This document shows positions 1 to 7,221 of a DNA stretch of 18,806 bases, piece after piece. Positions within the stretch are counted from its first letter, which is position 1; each line of letters opens with the position of its first letter. Under the pieces are notes generated by a model. The model did not search any database and was not told where the DNA came from. It saw only the letters and a program-made list of their open reading frames with translations. Origin of the DNA: Acidobacteriaceae bacterium (lineage in GTDB: Bacteria; Acidobacteriota; Terriglobia; Terriglobales; Acidobacteriaceae); the NCBI GenBank assembly GCA_003151875.1, contig PLYW01000162.1:22177-40982 (forward strand), in the 5' to 3' direction. A program made the position numbers and the translations under genes.

Positions 1-1724
1 GTGCTGCCAACTGACGTCTTGCATCGGCCATCAGGACCGATCTTGCGCCCGCCCGAGACTGCCACGTCGAAGATGCGCTCGTGCGTCTTGCCGTCTTTGC
101 CGAGCCAACCTTTAATGATCTGGATTCGATCAATGTTCGGTCCTTCTGGGTCGCGCACCGCGTGGACCATGAAAACGGGCTGCTTGCCGGCCGGAGCCTT
201 GATGAGATTGCCGCCCATGGGCACGCCGTGAGCGTAGCCGTTCGCAGCGAAGTCGGGACGCTCGTTGTCCGCTGGCACGAAGTCCCAGCCCGCGAACACC
301 CGCACCACCGGACGGTCGCCGGTGGTGGCGTACACTTCCTTGCGTTTGAGCGCATCCCATATCGCTTCGCGCGTATTCTCGCGCGCCCACACACCGCCCA
401 GGCCAGCCGCTTGTTCTTGCCACACTGAGAGCAACGGCCCTTTCTTCGGATCGTTGTTGACCATTGCTAACGGGGTTTTCCAACGCTCTGGTGATGGCAA
501 TCCGTTGGCAAATTCACCAAAGAAGTTGTCTTCCCTGGTGGTGATTACGCCGACATGGGCGTCACTTCCGCCGATTAGCCCAGCCTGATAGGGATTGGCT
601 CCAAGCTTGGCGTCCAGTTCCAATCCCAGCTTGAGCGCCGAACGAACATAATTGCTATGGAGTACGTCATTCTTCGCTGGCTCCATTTTGCTGAAGTTGA
701 TGTCCCAACGCTCAAAGTCGGCGAACTCATCATTCGGCGAGAGGAACGGATGAGTCTCGCCGTCGCCCTTAATTTGCGTCGCCTCCATCAGCGGCTCGTG
801 ACTGATGCGCGCCTCAGCGTAATCCCGGGTCATGGGTTTTCCGTCGAAGGTCTCCGCCGTGTACATTTGGCCGTTACTTAGGTTGCCGTTGTGCGGGATG
901 GCGAGCACCTGGCCGCCCGTCTTCTTCGCGTATGCGTCCATGTACCTCCACAGGTCCGCGGGATCCTGGCTGTCGAAGGTGGAAAAGGGAACGACCTGGT
1001 TCACGCGGTCTGCGTTGTCGCGAAAAATTACGGTGCGGTGAAGATTGTTGCCGCCGGGCGCGGAAGTCCACTCAAAGCCGTGAAGCGTCGTGAAAACGCC
1101 CGGTTGGTTCCACTTCTCGGCTGCGGCGGTGGCGTGTGCCCAGGCTCCGGCCGTGAGCTTACTGGCGTCAAAGACAGGCTTGCCGGTCTGCATGGAGACG
1201 ACCGCTTCAATCGCCGCTTTCACACCCTCTTGCGGACTCGTCTTCGACATCTCGTACCACCGCTTGCCCTGCGGGTTGGCGAGCAGCTCGGGGCTGCCGG
1301 CACGAATTTGTTCCGATATGCCGAGATACTCGGCATGATCGGTGATGGAGAGCCAGTCCAGCGGCCGGTCGATTTTGACCTTCATGCCGTTGTCGACGGT
1401 GACTTCCTGGCCAGTGGCAAACTTGAAGAGGTCGTCGGGCCCCAGCGTTATGCCAAACATTCCCGCGTCGAAGGAGTACCCAGTGTGGTTGTGGGCAGCG
1501 CCCCAGTACACCCGATCAGGAATGGCGTTGCTCGCCTGCTTCGGCGCTTGCTGTGGCGGAGCCGCAGCGAATGCGACCGCAGTGAGTTCCACTTTGTGCG
1601 CATCTGCTACAGCTGGCGAGTGCCAGTGGAGAGCAGACCGTACCGCATACGTTCCGATCACCGCGAGGCCGAGGACCACCAGCGCCGCCATCAGTTTCCT
1701 GAAGTTTGCGAACCAAATGTTCAT
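1..1724 (-). CDS. DUF3604 family protein, C-terminus cut by the window edge
   Basis: The minus frame is open from the ATG at 1724 to the left edge (574 codons) with no stop, so the 3' end lies outside the window. A strong AGGAGAGGA ribosome site precedes the ATG. Residues about 11-30 form one hydrophobic segment (signal peptide or membrane anchor), followed by an Ala/Pro/Gln-rich linker. The body shows DUF3604 features: HNHT at 78-81, ITDHAEY around D129-H130, IPHNGN around H278 and GGSDAH around D388-H390. These His/Asp motifs resemble the metal ligands of PHP-type phosphoesterase folds. Family members are usually 600-700 residues, so only a small part is missing. The protein is probably exported or periplasmic and metal-dependent. 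The substrate is unknown, as for the family generally. Nothing nearby clarifies its role. I am confident of the gene and family, not of the activity. Confidence 0.88.
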   Translation of the reverse strand, partial: MNIWFANFRKLMAALVVLGLAVIGTYAVRSALHWHSPAVADAHKVELTAVAFAAAPPQQAPKQASNAIPDRVYWGAAHNHTGYSFDAGMFGITLGPDDLFKFATGQEVTVDNGMKVKIDRPLDWLSITDHAEYLGISEQIRAGSPELLANPQGKRWYEMSKTSPQEGVKAAIEAVVSMQTGKPVFDASKLTAGAWAHATAAAEKWNQPGVFTTLHGFEWTSAPGGNNLHRTVIFRDNADRVNQVVPFSTFDSQDPADLWRYMDAYAKKTGGQVLAIPHNGNLSNGQMYTAETFDGKPMTRDYAEARISHEPLMEATQIKGDGETHPFLSPNDEFADFERWDINFSKMEPAKNDVLHSNYVRSALKLGLELDAKLGANPYQAGLIGGSDAHVGVITTREDNFFGEFANGLPSPERWKTPLAMVNNDPKKGPLLSVWQEQAAGLGGVWARENTREAIWDALKRKEVYATTGDRPVVRVFAGWDFVPADNERPDFAANGYAHGVPMGGNLIKAPAGKQPVFMVHAVRDPEGPNIDRIQIIKGWLGKDGKTHERIFDVAVSGGRKIGPDGRCKTSVGS

Positions 1725-1936
1725 GAGTCCTCTCCTACGTGCGCGCCTCGTGCGGGCGATCGCCTTAATCAAACTTCCGCCAAAATTCTCTCTGAGCTGT
1801 TGTGCGAAAATGGAAACAGTTTTTCTTGAGCTTGGCCAGAGTATCACCGCTCCATCGCCACTTCCAGTTTGCCTTTCCTCGCAGCCTTGGATCATCAGCA
1901 ACGCGGGAGCTGGCTGACCATAGATAGCTGTCGGGA
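1725..1936. other. Intergenic region upstream of the DUF3604 gene
   Basis: This is the first part of a 469-bp stretch without a gene. It should hold the promoter of the minus-strand DUF3604 gene, but I could not identify a convincing -35/-10 pair. Open frames crossing it lack ribosome sites and family resemblance. Confidence 0.5.
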
Positions 1937-1944
1937 ACAGGCGT

Positions 1945-2088
1945 GGCTGTTGAAAAACTCCCTCGCGGAAATCGCGCTAAAAAAACGTCGAACTAGAATG
2001 CCCTATAAACGACGATCTCCGACTGCGTATACATTTCTGGTCACCCACTTTGAGTCGATTTTCAGAAAAACTGACTTTTTCAACAGCT
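1945..2088. mobile_element. MITE-like non-autonomous element with 8-bp target duplication
   Basis: The 144-bp segment begins GGCTGTTGAAAAACTC (1945-1960) and ends GACTTTTTCAACAGCT (2073-2088). The ends are inverted repeats matching at 13-14 of 16 positions. An identical 8-bp direct repeat, ACAGGCGT, flanks it exactly (1937-1944 and 2089-2096), as expected of a target-site duplication. The interior is AT-richer than the surroundings and has no plausible gene, so the element would have to be moved in trans by a transposase elsewhere. Several insertion sequence families make 8-bp duplications, so I do not assign one. Confidence 0.75.
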
Positions 2089-2096
2089 ACAGGCGT

Positions 2097-2193
2097 TATC
2101 ACAAGCAATCAGCGCCTAGGCCTGCAAAGGGTCGCATGTGCGCGGTCGGCGCTCCATGCGCAAAAGACCCTCTTCCATGCCCCATTTGTGACC
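2097..2193. other. Gap downstream of the fur-like gene
   Basis: This 97-bp stretch between the miniature element and the Fur-family stop codon contains GGGTC...GACCC with an inner GCATG/CATGC pairing, so it could fold in the repressor mRNA 3' end. There is no T-run, so I do not call a terminator. Confidence 0.3.
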
Positions 2194-2709
2194 TCACGCC
2201 AAGCTGCGTTTCTGTTTCTTCTGGCAGCGCTCGCATACGCCGTAAATCTGGAAGGTATGGCGCGTCGGCAGGTATTTGTTCCTGCGGCCAACTTCCTGCT
2301 CAATGCGTTCGATGTCGCGCGAGAAGAACTCCACCGAGCTGCCGCATTCGGTGCAGACCATGTGGTGGTGATTGCGGCGATTGTACTTGTGCTCGTAACG
2401 AGTGACGCCGTCATTGAAGGCGACTTCGCTGGCCAGCCCGCATTCGGCCAGCAGCTTCAAAGTGCGATAGACGGTGGTAAATCCGATGCGCTCGTCGTGT
2501 TTCTTGACCAGCCGATACAGCTCGTCGGTAGAGAGATGGTCGCGGGTGTCGAGAAAGGTGCGCAGAATGGCGTCGCGCTGCCCGGTAAGCTTGAGTCCCA
2601 CGCGCTTCAGGTGTCCGTGGAAAATGGCTTCGGCCTCGCCCACCATCTCGCGCGAGATGCTGGCCCGATCGTCAATTCGTTTCTGGAGCGTGGGTCTGCT
2701 GCTTGCCAT
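2194..2709 (-). CDS. Fur-family metal-dependent transcriptional repressor
   Basis: The 171-residue protein has the Fur layout. An N-terminal winged helix carries the recognition region GFTTVYRTLKLLAECG (about 76-91). It is followed by the dimerisation and metal domain with HHHMVC (114-119) and two CxxC pairs, C119/C122 and C159/C162, which normally bind structural zinc. The ligand positions that are Asp in PerR peroxide sensors look like Glu here (E107 and E127), which favours Fur-type metal sensing over PerR; this is alignment by eye. A basic tail of about 10 residues follows the last CxxC. The ATG at 2709 has no good Shine-Dalgarno. A perfect 15-bp dyad lies just upstream (2722-2736) and may be an autoregulatory operator. 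A reductase gene lies upstream on the same strand, but a 116-bp gap with a hairpin and a likely separate promoter divide them. Zur or another Fur paralogue cannot be excluded. Confidence 0.92.
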   Translation of the reverse strand: MASSRPTLQKRIDDRASISREMVGEAEAIFHGHLKRVGLKLTGQRDAILRTFLDTRDHLSTDELYRLVKKHDERIGFTTVYRTLKLLAECGLASEVAFNDGVTRYEHKYNRRNHHHMVCTECGSSVEFFSRDIERIEQEVGRRNKYLPTRHTFQIYGVCERCQKKQKRSLA

Positions 2710-2721
2710 TGTGGCCTATCC

Positions 2722-2736
2722 GCGACAGAATGTCGC
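2722..2736. promoter_or_regulatory. Perfect 15-bp dyad in the leader of the Fur-family gene
   Basis: The sequence GCGACAGAATGTCGC is two perfect 6-bp half sites around a 3-bp spacer. It ends 12 bp before the start codon of the repressor and lies just downstream of the predicted -10. This placement suits a repressor operator, possibly for the Fur-family protein itself. It does not resemble the AT-rich Fur or PerR consensus boxes, so the binder is unknown. Confidence 0.45.
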
Positions 2737-2749
2737 ACGATTGGCTATC

Positions 2750-2758
2750 AGCATAACA
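2750..2758 (-). promoter_or_regulatory. Candidate extended -10 promoter for the Fur-family gene
   Basis: On the minus strand this reads TGTTATGCT: a TGn extension followed by TATGCT, about 40 bp before the start codon. No good -35 is seen. Transcription would begin near 2743, placing the 15-bp dyad at about +7 to +21. Confidence 0.35.
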
Positions 2759-2773
2759 CCGCAAACTGGGTGC

Positions 2774-2809
2774 CCCACCCTCGTCGCCTTCTTTTGGCGA
2801 CAGGGTGGG
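2774..2809. repeat. Strong hairpin between the reductase and fur-like genes
   Basis: Arms CCCACCCT-GTCGCC and GGCGAC-AGGGTGGG pair over 14 bp with one bulged C and a 7-nt loop. It begins 17 bp after the reductase stop codon on the minus strand and has no T-run. It could act as a 3' end stabiliser or weak terminator. The form resembles dispersed intergenic palindromes, but only one copy is in this window. Confidence 0.55.
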
Positions 2810-2825
2810 AACTGAGCAGCGCCTT

Positions 2826-4229
2826 CTACTTGCCGCTATCCATCGCCATGAACAGGTTGTTCAGCGATTCCGTCAGCGTGGGGTGGGCGAAGACGCCATC
2901 ACGCAGCGCGGTGTAGGGCAGCTTTCCCATCATCGCAATCTCGAGCGCTGACATGACTTCGCCACCTTCAATGCCCAGCACCGCCGCGCCCAGAATCTGA
3001 TTCGTTTCGCCATCCACAATGGCCTTCATGAAACCGCGCGTCTCGTCCACCTCGAGCGCGCGCGCGACGGACGTCATCGGCAGCTTGGCCACGCGAATGT
3101 TCCGCTTCTGCGCGCGAGCTTCGGTTTCGGTCATACCAACGCGGCCAAGTTGCGGATCGATAAAGACGGTGTACGGCACCAGGCGGCCGTCGGTGGTGGC
3201 GCTTCCCTTCTCGATCAGGTTGGTGCGAATGATGCGAAAGTCGTCGTACGAGATATGCGTAAACGCCGGACCACCCTTGATGTCGCCGAGCGCATAAACG
3301 CCATTCGCCCCGCCCATAGCTTCGAGGCGGCCATTCACCTTGATGAAACCGCGATCGCCGGTTTGCACTCCCGCCGCGGCAAGATTCAGCGTGTCCGAGT
3401 TCGGCACGCGTCCGGTGGCGACCAGCAGATGGGAGCCGGCGAGCGCAGTCGAATGCCCTTGTTGCTGGACCTCCAACCGAACGCTGCCATCCGACTGGCT
3501 CACTCGATTGGCATTCGCGTTCAGCAAGACTTCGACTCCATCCTGCTGAAGTATCTTGGCGACTTCTTCCGCGATGTCGGGGTCCTCGCGATTGAGCAGT
3601 TGCCCCCCGGACTGGACGATGGTCACGCGACTGCCGAAGCGACGAAACATCTGCCCAAACTCCAGGCCGACGTAGCCGCCGCCAAGAACCAGCAGATGCT
3701 CCGGCACGGTGTCCAACTCCATGATGGAAGTGCTGTCGAGAAAGGGCACGGACTTCAGGCCGTCGAGCGCCGGCACGGACGGACGCGCACCTGCGTTGAT
3801 GAAGATCTTGTCGGCGGTGAGAATTCGTTGCCCGCCGTCTTTCAGCCGGACGAGTAGAGATTTGGCGCCGGTGAAACTGGCCTCGCCGAAGATCAACTCC
3901 ACATTGGCGGCCTGCTCAATGCGTGTCTGGCCGGCATCGCGGAAACTCTTTACGATATCGCGCTTGCGCTGCCGCACGCGTTCCATGTCGATGCGGATGT
4001 CGCCGGTGTGAACGCCATAATCAGGGCCTCGCCGCGCCAGATAAGCGACGCGGGCGCTGGCGACCATGGTCTTGGTGGGAGTGCATCCCACGTTGATGCA
4101 GGTACCGCCGACATCCTTGCGCTCGATGATAGCGGTGCGCATTCCGGCTTCAGCCAGCGCCGTGCAAAGCGGTTTACCGGCCTGCCCGGTGCCGATCACA
4201 ATGGCATCGAATTGCTGCGGAGTAGTCAT
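2826..4229 (-). CDS. MerA/RclA-like pyridine nucleotide-disulfide oxidoreductase
   Basis: The 467-residue class I flavin disulfide reductase is complete. An FAD-binding GxGxxG is at 13-18 (GTGQAG). The redox disulfide motif GGTCINVGCTPTK holds C44 and C49. The NAD(P)H-binding GGGYVGLEFG is at 183-192, and the second FAD motif YALGDIKGGPAFTH is near 315-330. The C-terminal dimerisation domain ends with HPTLTE (H449, E454), the usual base pair of the partner subunit. It lacks the N-terminal heavy-metal domain and C-terminal vicinal cysteines of true mercuric reductases, so it fits the mercuric-reductase-like or RclA group better. It is probably a cytosolic NAD(P)H-dependent reductase; the substrate is unknown. 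The DUF4126 gene ends 35 bp upstream on the same strand, so the two are probably co-transcribed. The ribosome site before the ATG is weak. Confidence 0.9.
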   Translation of the reverse strand: MTTPQQFDAIVIGTGQAGKPLCTALAEAGMRTAIIERKDVGGTCINVGCTPTKTMVASARVAYLARRGPDYGVHTGDIRIDMERVRQRKRDIVKSFRDAGQTRIEQAANVELIFGEASFTGAKSLLVRLKDGGQRILTADKIFINAGARPSVPALDGLKSVPFLDSTSIMELDTVPEHLLVLGGGYVGLEFGQMFRRFGSRVTIVQSGGQLLNREDPDIAEEVAKILQQDGVEVLLNANANRVSQSDGSVRLEVQQQGHSTALAGSHLLVATGRVPNSDTLNLAAAGVQTGDRGFIKVNGRLEAMGGANGVYALGDIKGGPAFTHISYDDFRIIRTNLIEKGSATTDGRLVPYTVFIDPQLGRVGMTETEARAQKRNIRVAKLPMTSVARALEVDETRGFMKAIVDGETNQILGAAVLGIEGGEVMSALEIAMMGKLPYTALRDGVFAHPTLTESLNNLFMAMDSGK

Positions 4230-4264
4230 AAGCGCGCCTGAGACTCTTGGAATTCCAGCCGACT

Positions 4265-4741
4265 TCAGAACCGCGTAACGATGAGCAGCCCCAACCCAAT
4301 CGCGATCAGATCTTCAGGAACGGCGACGGCGAAGTCCGGCGCGTGCAAGGCCCTTACCAAGCCGACGCGAGCGCGATAACCGCCAAACGCTCCTGCCACC
4401 GCGCCAAGCGCCGCGACGATCGCTCCCAGCCAAAGCGATGCGCCTCCGGCGATGCCCAGGCACGCACCGCAAAGCAGGCCCAAGACAATTCGCGCGCCCA
4501 GCCCACCAGGGGCCGTACGCGCGGGGGTACTGGGAAGTTGATCGGCGACGTATTCAAACAGCGCCAAGATGGTAAAGATAACAACCGCCAAGGTAGAGCC
4601 CATCCAGGCCAACGGAGAGCCGGAAAGATTGATCCAACCCAAGTGGGCTGCCCAAGCCACAACCGCCGGCCCCGTCCCAGACCGCAGGCCGGTTACCACG
4701 CCAATCCCAAACGTCAGCAACAGCACGAATCCAGAACTCAC
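4265..4741 (-). CDS. DUF4126 family integral membrane protein
   Basis: I place the start at GTG 4741, because GGAGG lies 7 nt upstream and the protein then begins at the first conserved hydrophobic segment, giving 158 residues. The frame stays open upstream to 4825, but that part lacks a ribosome site and family resemblance. The product has about four hydrophobic segments rich in Gly and Ala. It shows family patterns GLRSGTGPAVVAWAA near the N-terminus, FEYVADQLPSTPART in the middle and a C-terminal VPEDLIAIGLGL segment. DUF4126 proteins are small inner-membrane proteins of unknown function. It lies 35 bp before the flavin reductase gene in the same direction, so a shared transcript is likely. 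Whether this means shared function is not shown. Confidence 0.82.
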   Translation of the reverse strand: MSSGFVLLLTFGIGVVTGLRSGTGPAVVAWAAHLGWINLSGSPLAWMGSTLAVVIFTILALFEYVADQLPSTPARTAPGGLGARIVLGLLCGACLGIAGGASLWLGAIVAALGAVAGAFGGYRARVGLVRALHAPDFAVAVPEDLIAIGLGLLIVTRF

Positions 4742-4890
4742 GAGGTTCCCTCCGTCACTAGATTCAATTGCGAAGGCCGACCGGGAGATGGTGGAATGGA
4801 TGACGGCTCCGCGGGGGAGATTCAAATTTAACGTGCGTGGACCGTCCCAACAGACACGCTTTCCGGCTCATGCCAAAATACCGGAGCGGA

Positions 4891-5448
4891 TCATTCGGAA
4901 GCCTCCAGCTTCTCCGCTATCTCGAGCAACTTGGTCACGCTGTTCCAGTTTCTGCCGGTTCCGGGGACCTTTAGCGTCTTCTCAAGGACTGCCCAGGACA
5001 TTTTCGGCCGCGCCATGCCATTGGGGAAATAGATGTAGAGCTCGCGGCCATCCATCCGCAACTCTTCGGGTTCGGTCTTGAGGCTGAGAACTTTGTCGCG
5101 GGTTTCTGCGCCGGGATCGCTGGCGAGAAAGTGCACCAGAAGTTTGCTCGGCTCCATGCCGCTCCGCTTGGCGAACGGATTTCTGGCAATCGCGTCTCGC
5201 AGTTCGCCGGAGGTCCGCAGAATTACTGATGGGCGAAAGCCAAAGCCCCGCTCAATTGCGTCCTCGATCCGTTTGGCCAGTGCAACCAGGTCGCGCTTGT
5301 CAGTCCTGAAGACGACGTTGCCGCTCTGTACATAGGTCTGCGGGTCGCGCAGCCCAAGCGATTCGTAGACCGCGCGCAGCGCGTCCATCTTGATCCGGTT
5401 GTGCCCCCCGACATTGACGCCGCGCAGCATGGAGATAATCACGGCCAT
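4891..5448 (-). CDS. DUF1697 family protein
   Basis: The 185-residue protein matches the DUF1697 pattern throughout. The opening ISMLRGVNVGGHNRIKM is typical of the family, followed by LGLRDPQTYVQSGNVVF, the middle LLVHFLASDP and the C-terminal GTGRNWNSVTKLLE. It has no signal peptide or membrane segment, so it should be cytosolic. The family is widespread, often encoded alone, and has no established biochemical function. The ATG at 5448 begins the conserved block directly, so I keep it although the ribosome site is poor. It is separated by about 150 bp from the DUF4126 gene downstream and about 200 bp from the aminotransferase upstream, so it is probably its own transcription unit. Confidence 0.9.
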   Translation of the reverse strand: MAVIISMLRGVNVGGHNRIKMDALRAVYESLGLRDPQTYVQSGNVVFRTDKRDLVALAKRIEDAIERGFGFRPSVILRTSGELRDAIARNPFAKRSGMEPSKLLVHFLASDPGAETRDKVLSLKTEPEELRMDGRELYIYFPNGMARPKMSWAVLEKTLKVPGTGRNWNSVTKLLEIAEKLEASE

Positions 5449-5544
5449 AGCAAGCTCTCGAGCGATTCCAGAATAACCGCCTTCTGCGAGTAAGGGATAG
5501 AGCGATGCTTAACCTGCATTATTCATAATGGCATCGCGCTTTGA

Positions 5545-5569
5545 AGGGCACGACTAAAAGTCGTGCCCT
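5545..5569. repeat. Perfect 11-bp-arm hairpin (intergenic palindrome)
   Basis: AGGGCACGACT (5545-5555) and AGTCGTGCCCT (5559-5569) are perfect inverted repeats around AAA. The palindrome lies between the DUF1697 and aminotransferase genes, both on the minus strand. There is no T-run on either side. It is probably a dispersed REP-like palindrome, possibly slowing mRNA decay or transcription. Confidence 0.6.
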
Positions 5570-5625
5570 GATACACCCCATAATTTATGAGACGAGTTTG
5601 AGTAACTCGACTTTCTTGTCTGACA

Positions 5626-5651
5626 ACTGGCAACTGACTACTGGCTACTGA
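5626..5651. repeat. Short tandem 12-mer repeat overlapping a stop codon
   Basis: ACTGGCAACTGA (5626-5637) and ACTGGCTACTGA (5640-5651) differ at one base. The second copy contains the stop codon of the aminotransferase-fold gene (5645-5647). It looks like a small remnant of a longer tandem of this type. Confidence 0.4.
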
Positions 5652-6820
5652 AGGCCGCTTCCGGTTCGCAGCACGGCAAACAGCCGCTCAATGTCGCCGG
5701 CGTCGTTGTACAAATACGGCGCAATGCGGATTGAATCTCCGCGGACGCTGACAAACACGTTGGCATCATGCAGAAGCTGCGGCAGCCCAGCCGGAATGCC
5801 GCGCGCGTGCCGGATACCAATCATGTGCGCCGATCGTTGCTCGCGAGGCAAAACGGCCCAGTCAATGTCGGCGGCAAGCTGCGCGACTTTTGCCGTCAGC
5901 AACGAGAGCGTTTGCTGGATTCGTTCCACACCCCACGCCCAGACCTGCTGGAGAGCGGCAATCGCCATCGGCGCCAATACGAATTGCGGAGACTCGCCCA
6001 TATCGAAGCGGCGCGCGCCCGGCCGGTAGGCGTCGGTGTGATCGACCAGCCGGGAAAAATCGTCGCTCCCAGCGCGCGCGATCCACGACTGCTCGAGCGG
6101 CACACCTGGCTCCCGCCATTTCGGGGCGACATAGAGATAACCAAGTCCGTAAGGGCCAAGCAGCCACTTGTATCCCACGGCCGTCAGAAAGTCGGGCTGG
6201 ACGCGGCCGAGACTCAGCGGGCTGGCCCCGAGTGATTGGCTGGCATCGATGACCAAGCCGGCGCCGACGTCGCGCGCACGCTGACCGACGCGCTCAAGAT
6301 CGACTTTGCTGCCATCCGTCCAGTGACATTGCGGCACGGCAACGATTGCCGTGTTGTCGTCGATCGCCCGCATCAAGGCCTCGGTCCAGTCCACGCCCGG
6401 CTCTCGCTGTGCGACCACTACGCGGCCGCCATTCTTCTTTGCCAGCTCATACCAGGCGTAAACATTCGACGGGAACTGCTGATGCAGCATGACAATGGTC
6501 TGTCCGCGCGCAAGCGGCAAATTCGCCGCCGCGGTTGCGATTCCATAGCTGGCAGCCGGAACCAGCGCAACCGCATCGCTGTCGGTGCCCATCACTCGTG
6601 CGGCAAGAGCGCGCAACTCCTCGGAACCTGCAAACCACTCCGGACCCGACAAATTCCAAGGCGAGGCTTTCGTGCGAACGGCACGAAGTCCGGCCTCGGT
6701 GACGCATCGCAACTGCGGCGCCATGCTGGCGCAGTTGAGATAGGTGATGCCGTCCGGGATCTCAAACAGGTCCCGGACTGCTTCGATCAGGGTTGGGATG
6801 TTTGGCGGTAATGGTGTCAT
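5645..6820 (-). CDS. Class V aminotransferase-fold PLP-dependent enzyme
   Basis: Counting from ATG 6820 the product has 391 residues. A TTG at 6835 would add five, but neither start has a strong ribosome site. It is a fold type I PLP enzyme of the class V group (cysteine desulfurase, isopenicillin N epimerase and kynureninase relatives). The segment GLVIDASQSLGA carries the Asp that pairs with the pyridine nitrogen (about D192), and TAVGYKWLLGPYGLGY carries the PLP lysine (about K218). Near the N-terminus, ITYLNCASMAP is the usual class V opening. I see no obvious catalytic cysteine loop of cysteine desulfurases near the C-terminus, so desulfurase activity is doubtful. It is cytosolic. Neighbours do not reveal the substrate. 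It is the first of the minus-strand genes after a 400-bp divergent intergenic region. Confidence 0.87.
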   Translation of the reverse strand: MTPLPPNIPTLIEAVRDLFEIPDGITYLNCASMAPQLRCVTEAGLRAVRTKASPWNLSGPEWFAGSEELRALAARVMGTDSDAVALVPAASYGIATAAANLPLARGQTIVMLHQQFPSNVYAWYELAKKNGGRVVVAQREPGVDWTEALMRAIDDNTAIVAVPQCHWTDGSKVDLERVGQRARDVGAGLVIDASQSLGASPLSLGRVQPDFLTAVGYKWLLGPYGLGYLYVAPKWREPGVPLEQSWIARAGSDDFSRLVDHTDAYRPGARRFDMGESPQFVLAPMAIAALQQVWAWGVERIQQTLSLLTAKVAQLAADIDWAVLPREQRSAHMIGIRHARGIPAGLPQLLHDANVFVSVRGDSIRIAPYLYNDAGDIERLFAVLRTGSGLQ

Positions 6821-7221
6821 GAGAGCAGTCCGCAATTGAGTTTACCGCTCGGGAAGGATGACTGGCCGCACTGTCGCTATCCGAAACTGACCTTCCAACA
6901 CAATTTCGGCAGCGGGTCACCTTCCAAGTAGTCGGTGACCGGGGTGGAACGGAGTGTTGGGTTTCATCCAGGTCCGTGCCGGAGGAGATGTCCGGAGGCC
7001 TTCTCTGGGGAAGCGCGGAGCAAAGATGAAATTCCGGCAGAATCGCGTTTGACGGGAGGCGAAGCGGTGTATACTCCCTTCCCACTGGCCAACTGTGGGG
7101 ATCCGAGCCGTAGCAGGTTCACTGTAAATGCTGCTTTTTGGGGTGAGGCGCCGGGCAAGTGCAGAAGGCAAATACCTATCCGCCGTCATCGATACGGCAT
7201 TCCACTCAAGGCAGGGACGGG
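6821..7221. other. Divergent intergenic region, 400 bp
   Basis: This region separates the minus-strand aminotransferase-fold gene from the plus-strand lipoprotein-maturation-like operon, so it should hold both promoters. It contains an inverted repeat GGTCACC/GGTGACC with a 12-nt loop (6915-6921, 6934-6940) and a candidate sigma-70-type promoter for the operon (7049-7075). The operon leader would be about 140 nt long. I recognised no riboswitch. Confidence 0.5.
7049..7075 (+). promoter_or_regulatory. Candidate promoter of the lgt-like/lspA-like operon
   Basis: TTGACG (7049-7054) and TATACT (7070-7075) are near-consensus boxes, but the 15-bp spacer is shorter than the usual 16-18. Transcription would start near 7082, about 140 bp before the first gene. 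This is the best promoter-like match in the region. Confidence 0.45.

Noticed and set aside
891..1829. 312-codon plus-strand frame
   Set aside because: Antisense shadow of the DUF3604 gene, whose minus frame has clear family motifs and a ribosome site.
2050..2916. 288-codon plus-strand frame
   Set aside because: It crosses the miniature element end, the Fur-family gene antisense and the hairpin gap, with no family motif.
3150..3857. 235-codon plus-strand frame
   Set aside because: Antisense of the flavin reductase, whose own motifs are unambiguous.
2826..4229. True mercuric reductase (merA)
   Set aside because: It lacks the N-terminal metal-binding domain and the C-terminal vicinal cysteines, and no other mer genes are nearby.
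4742..4825. N-terminal extension of the DUF4126 protein
   Set aside because: GTG 4741 has a strong GGAGG at 7 nt; the extension has neither a ribosome site nor family resemblance.
7112..7145. AGCAG/CTGCT plus T-run as a terminator or attenuator in the operon leader
   Set aside because: The stem is only about 5 bp with a long loop, too weak to support.
7159..7221. Upstream GTG start for the Lgt-like gene
   Set aside because: It would add a polar stretch before the first helix and has a poorer ribosome site than ATG 7222.
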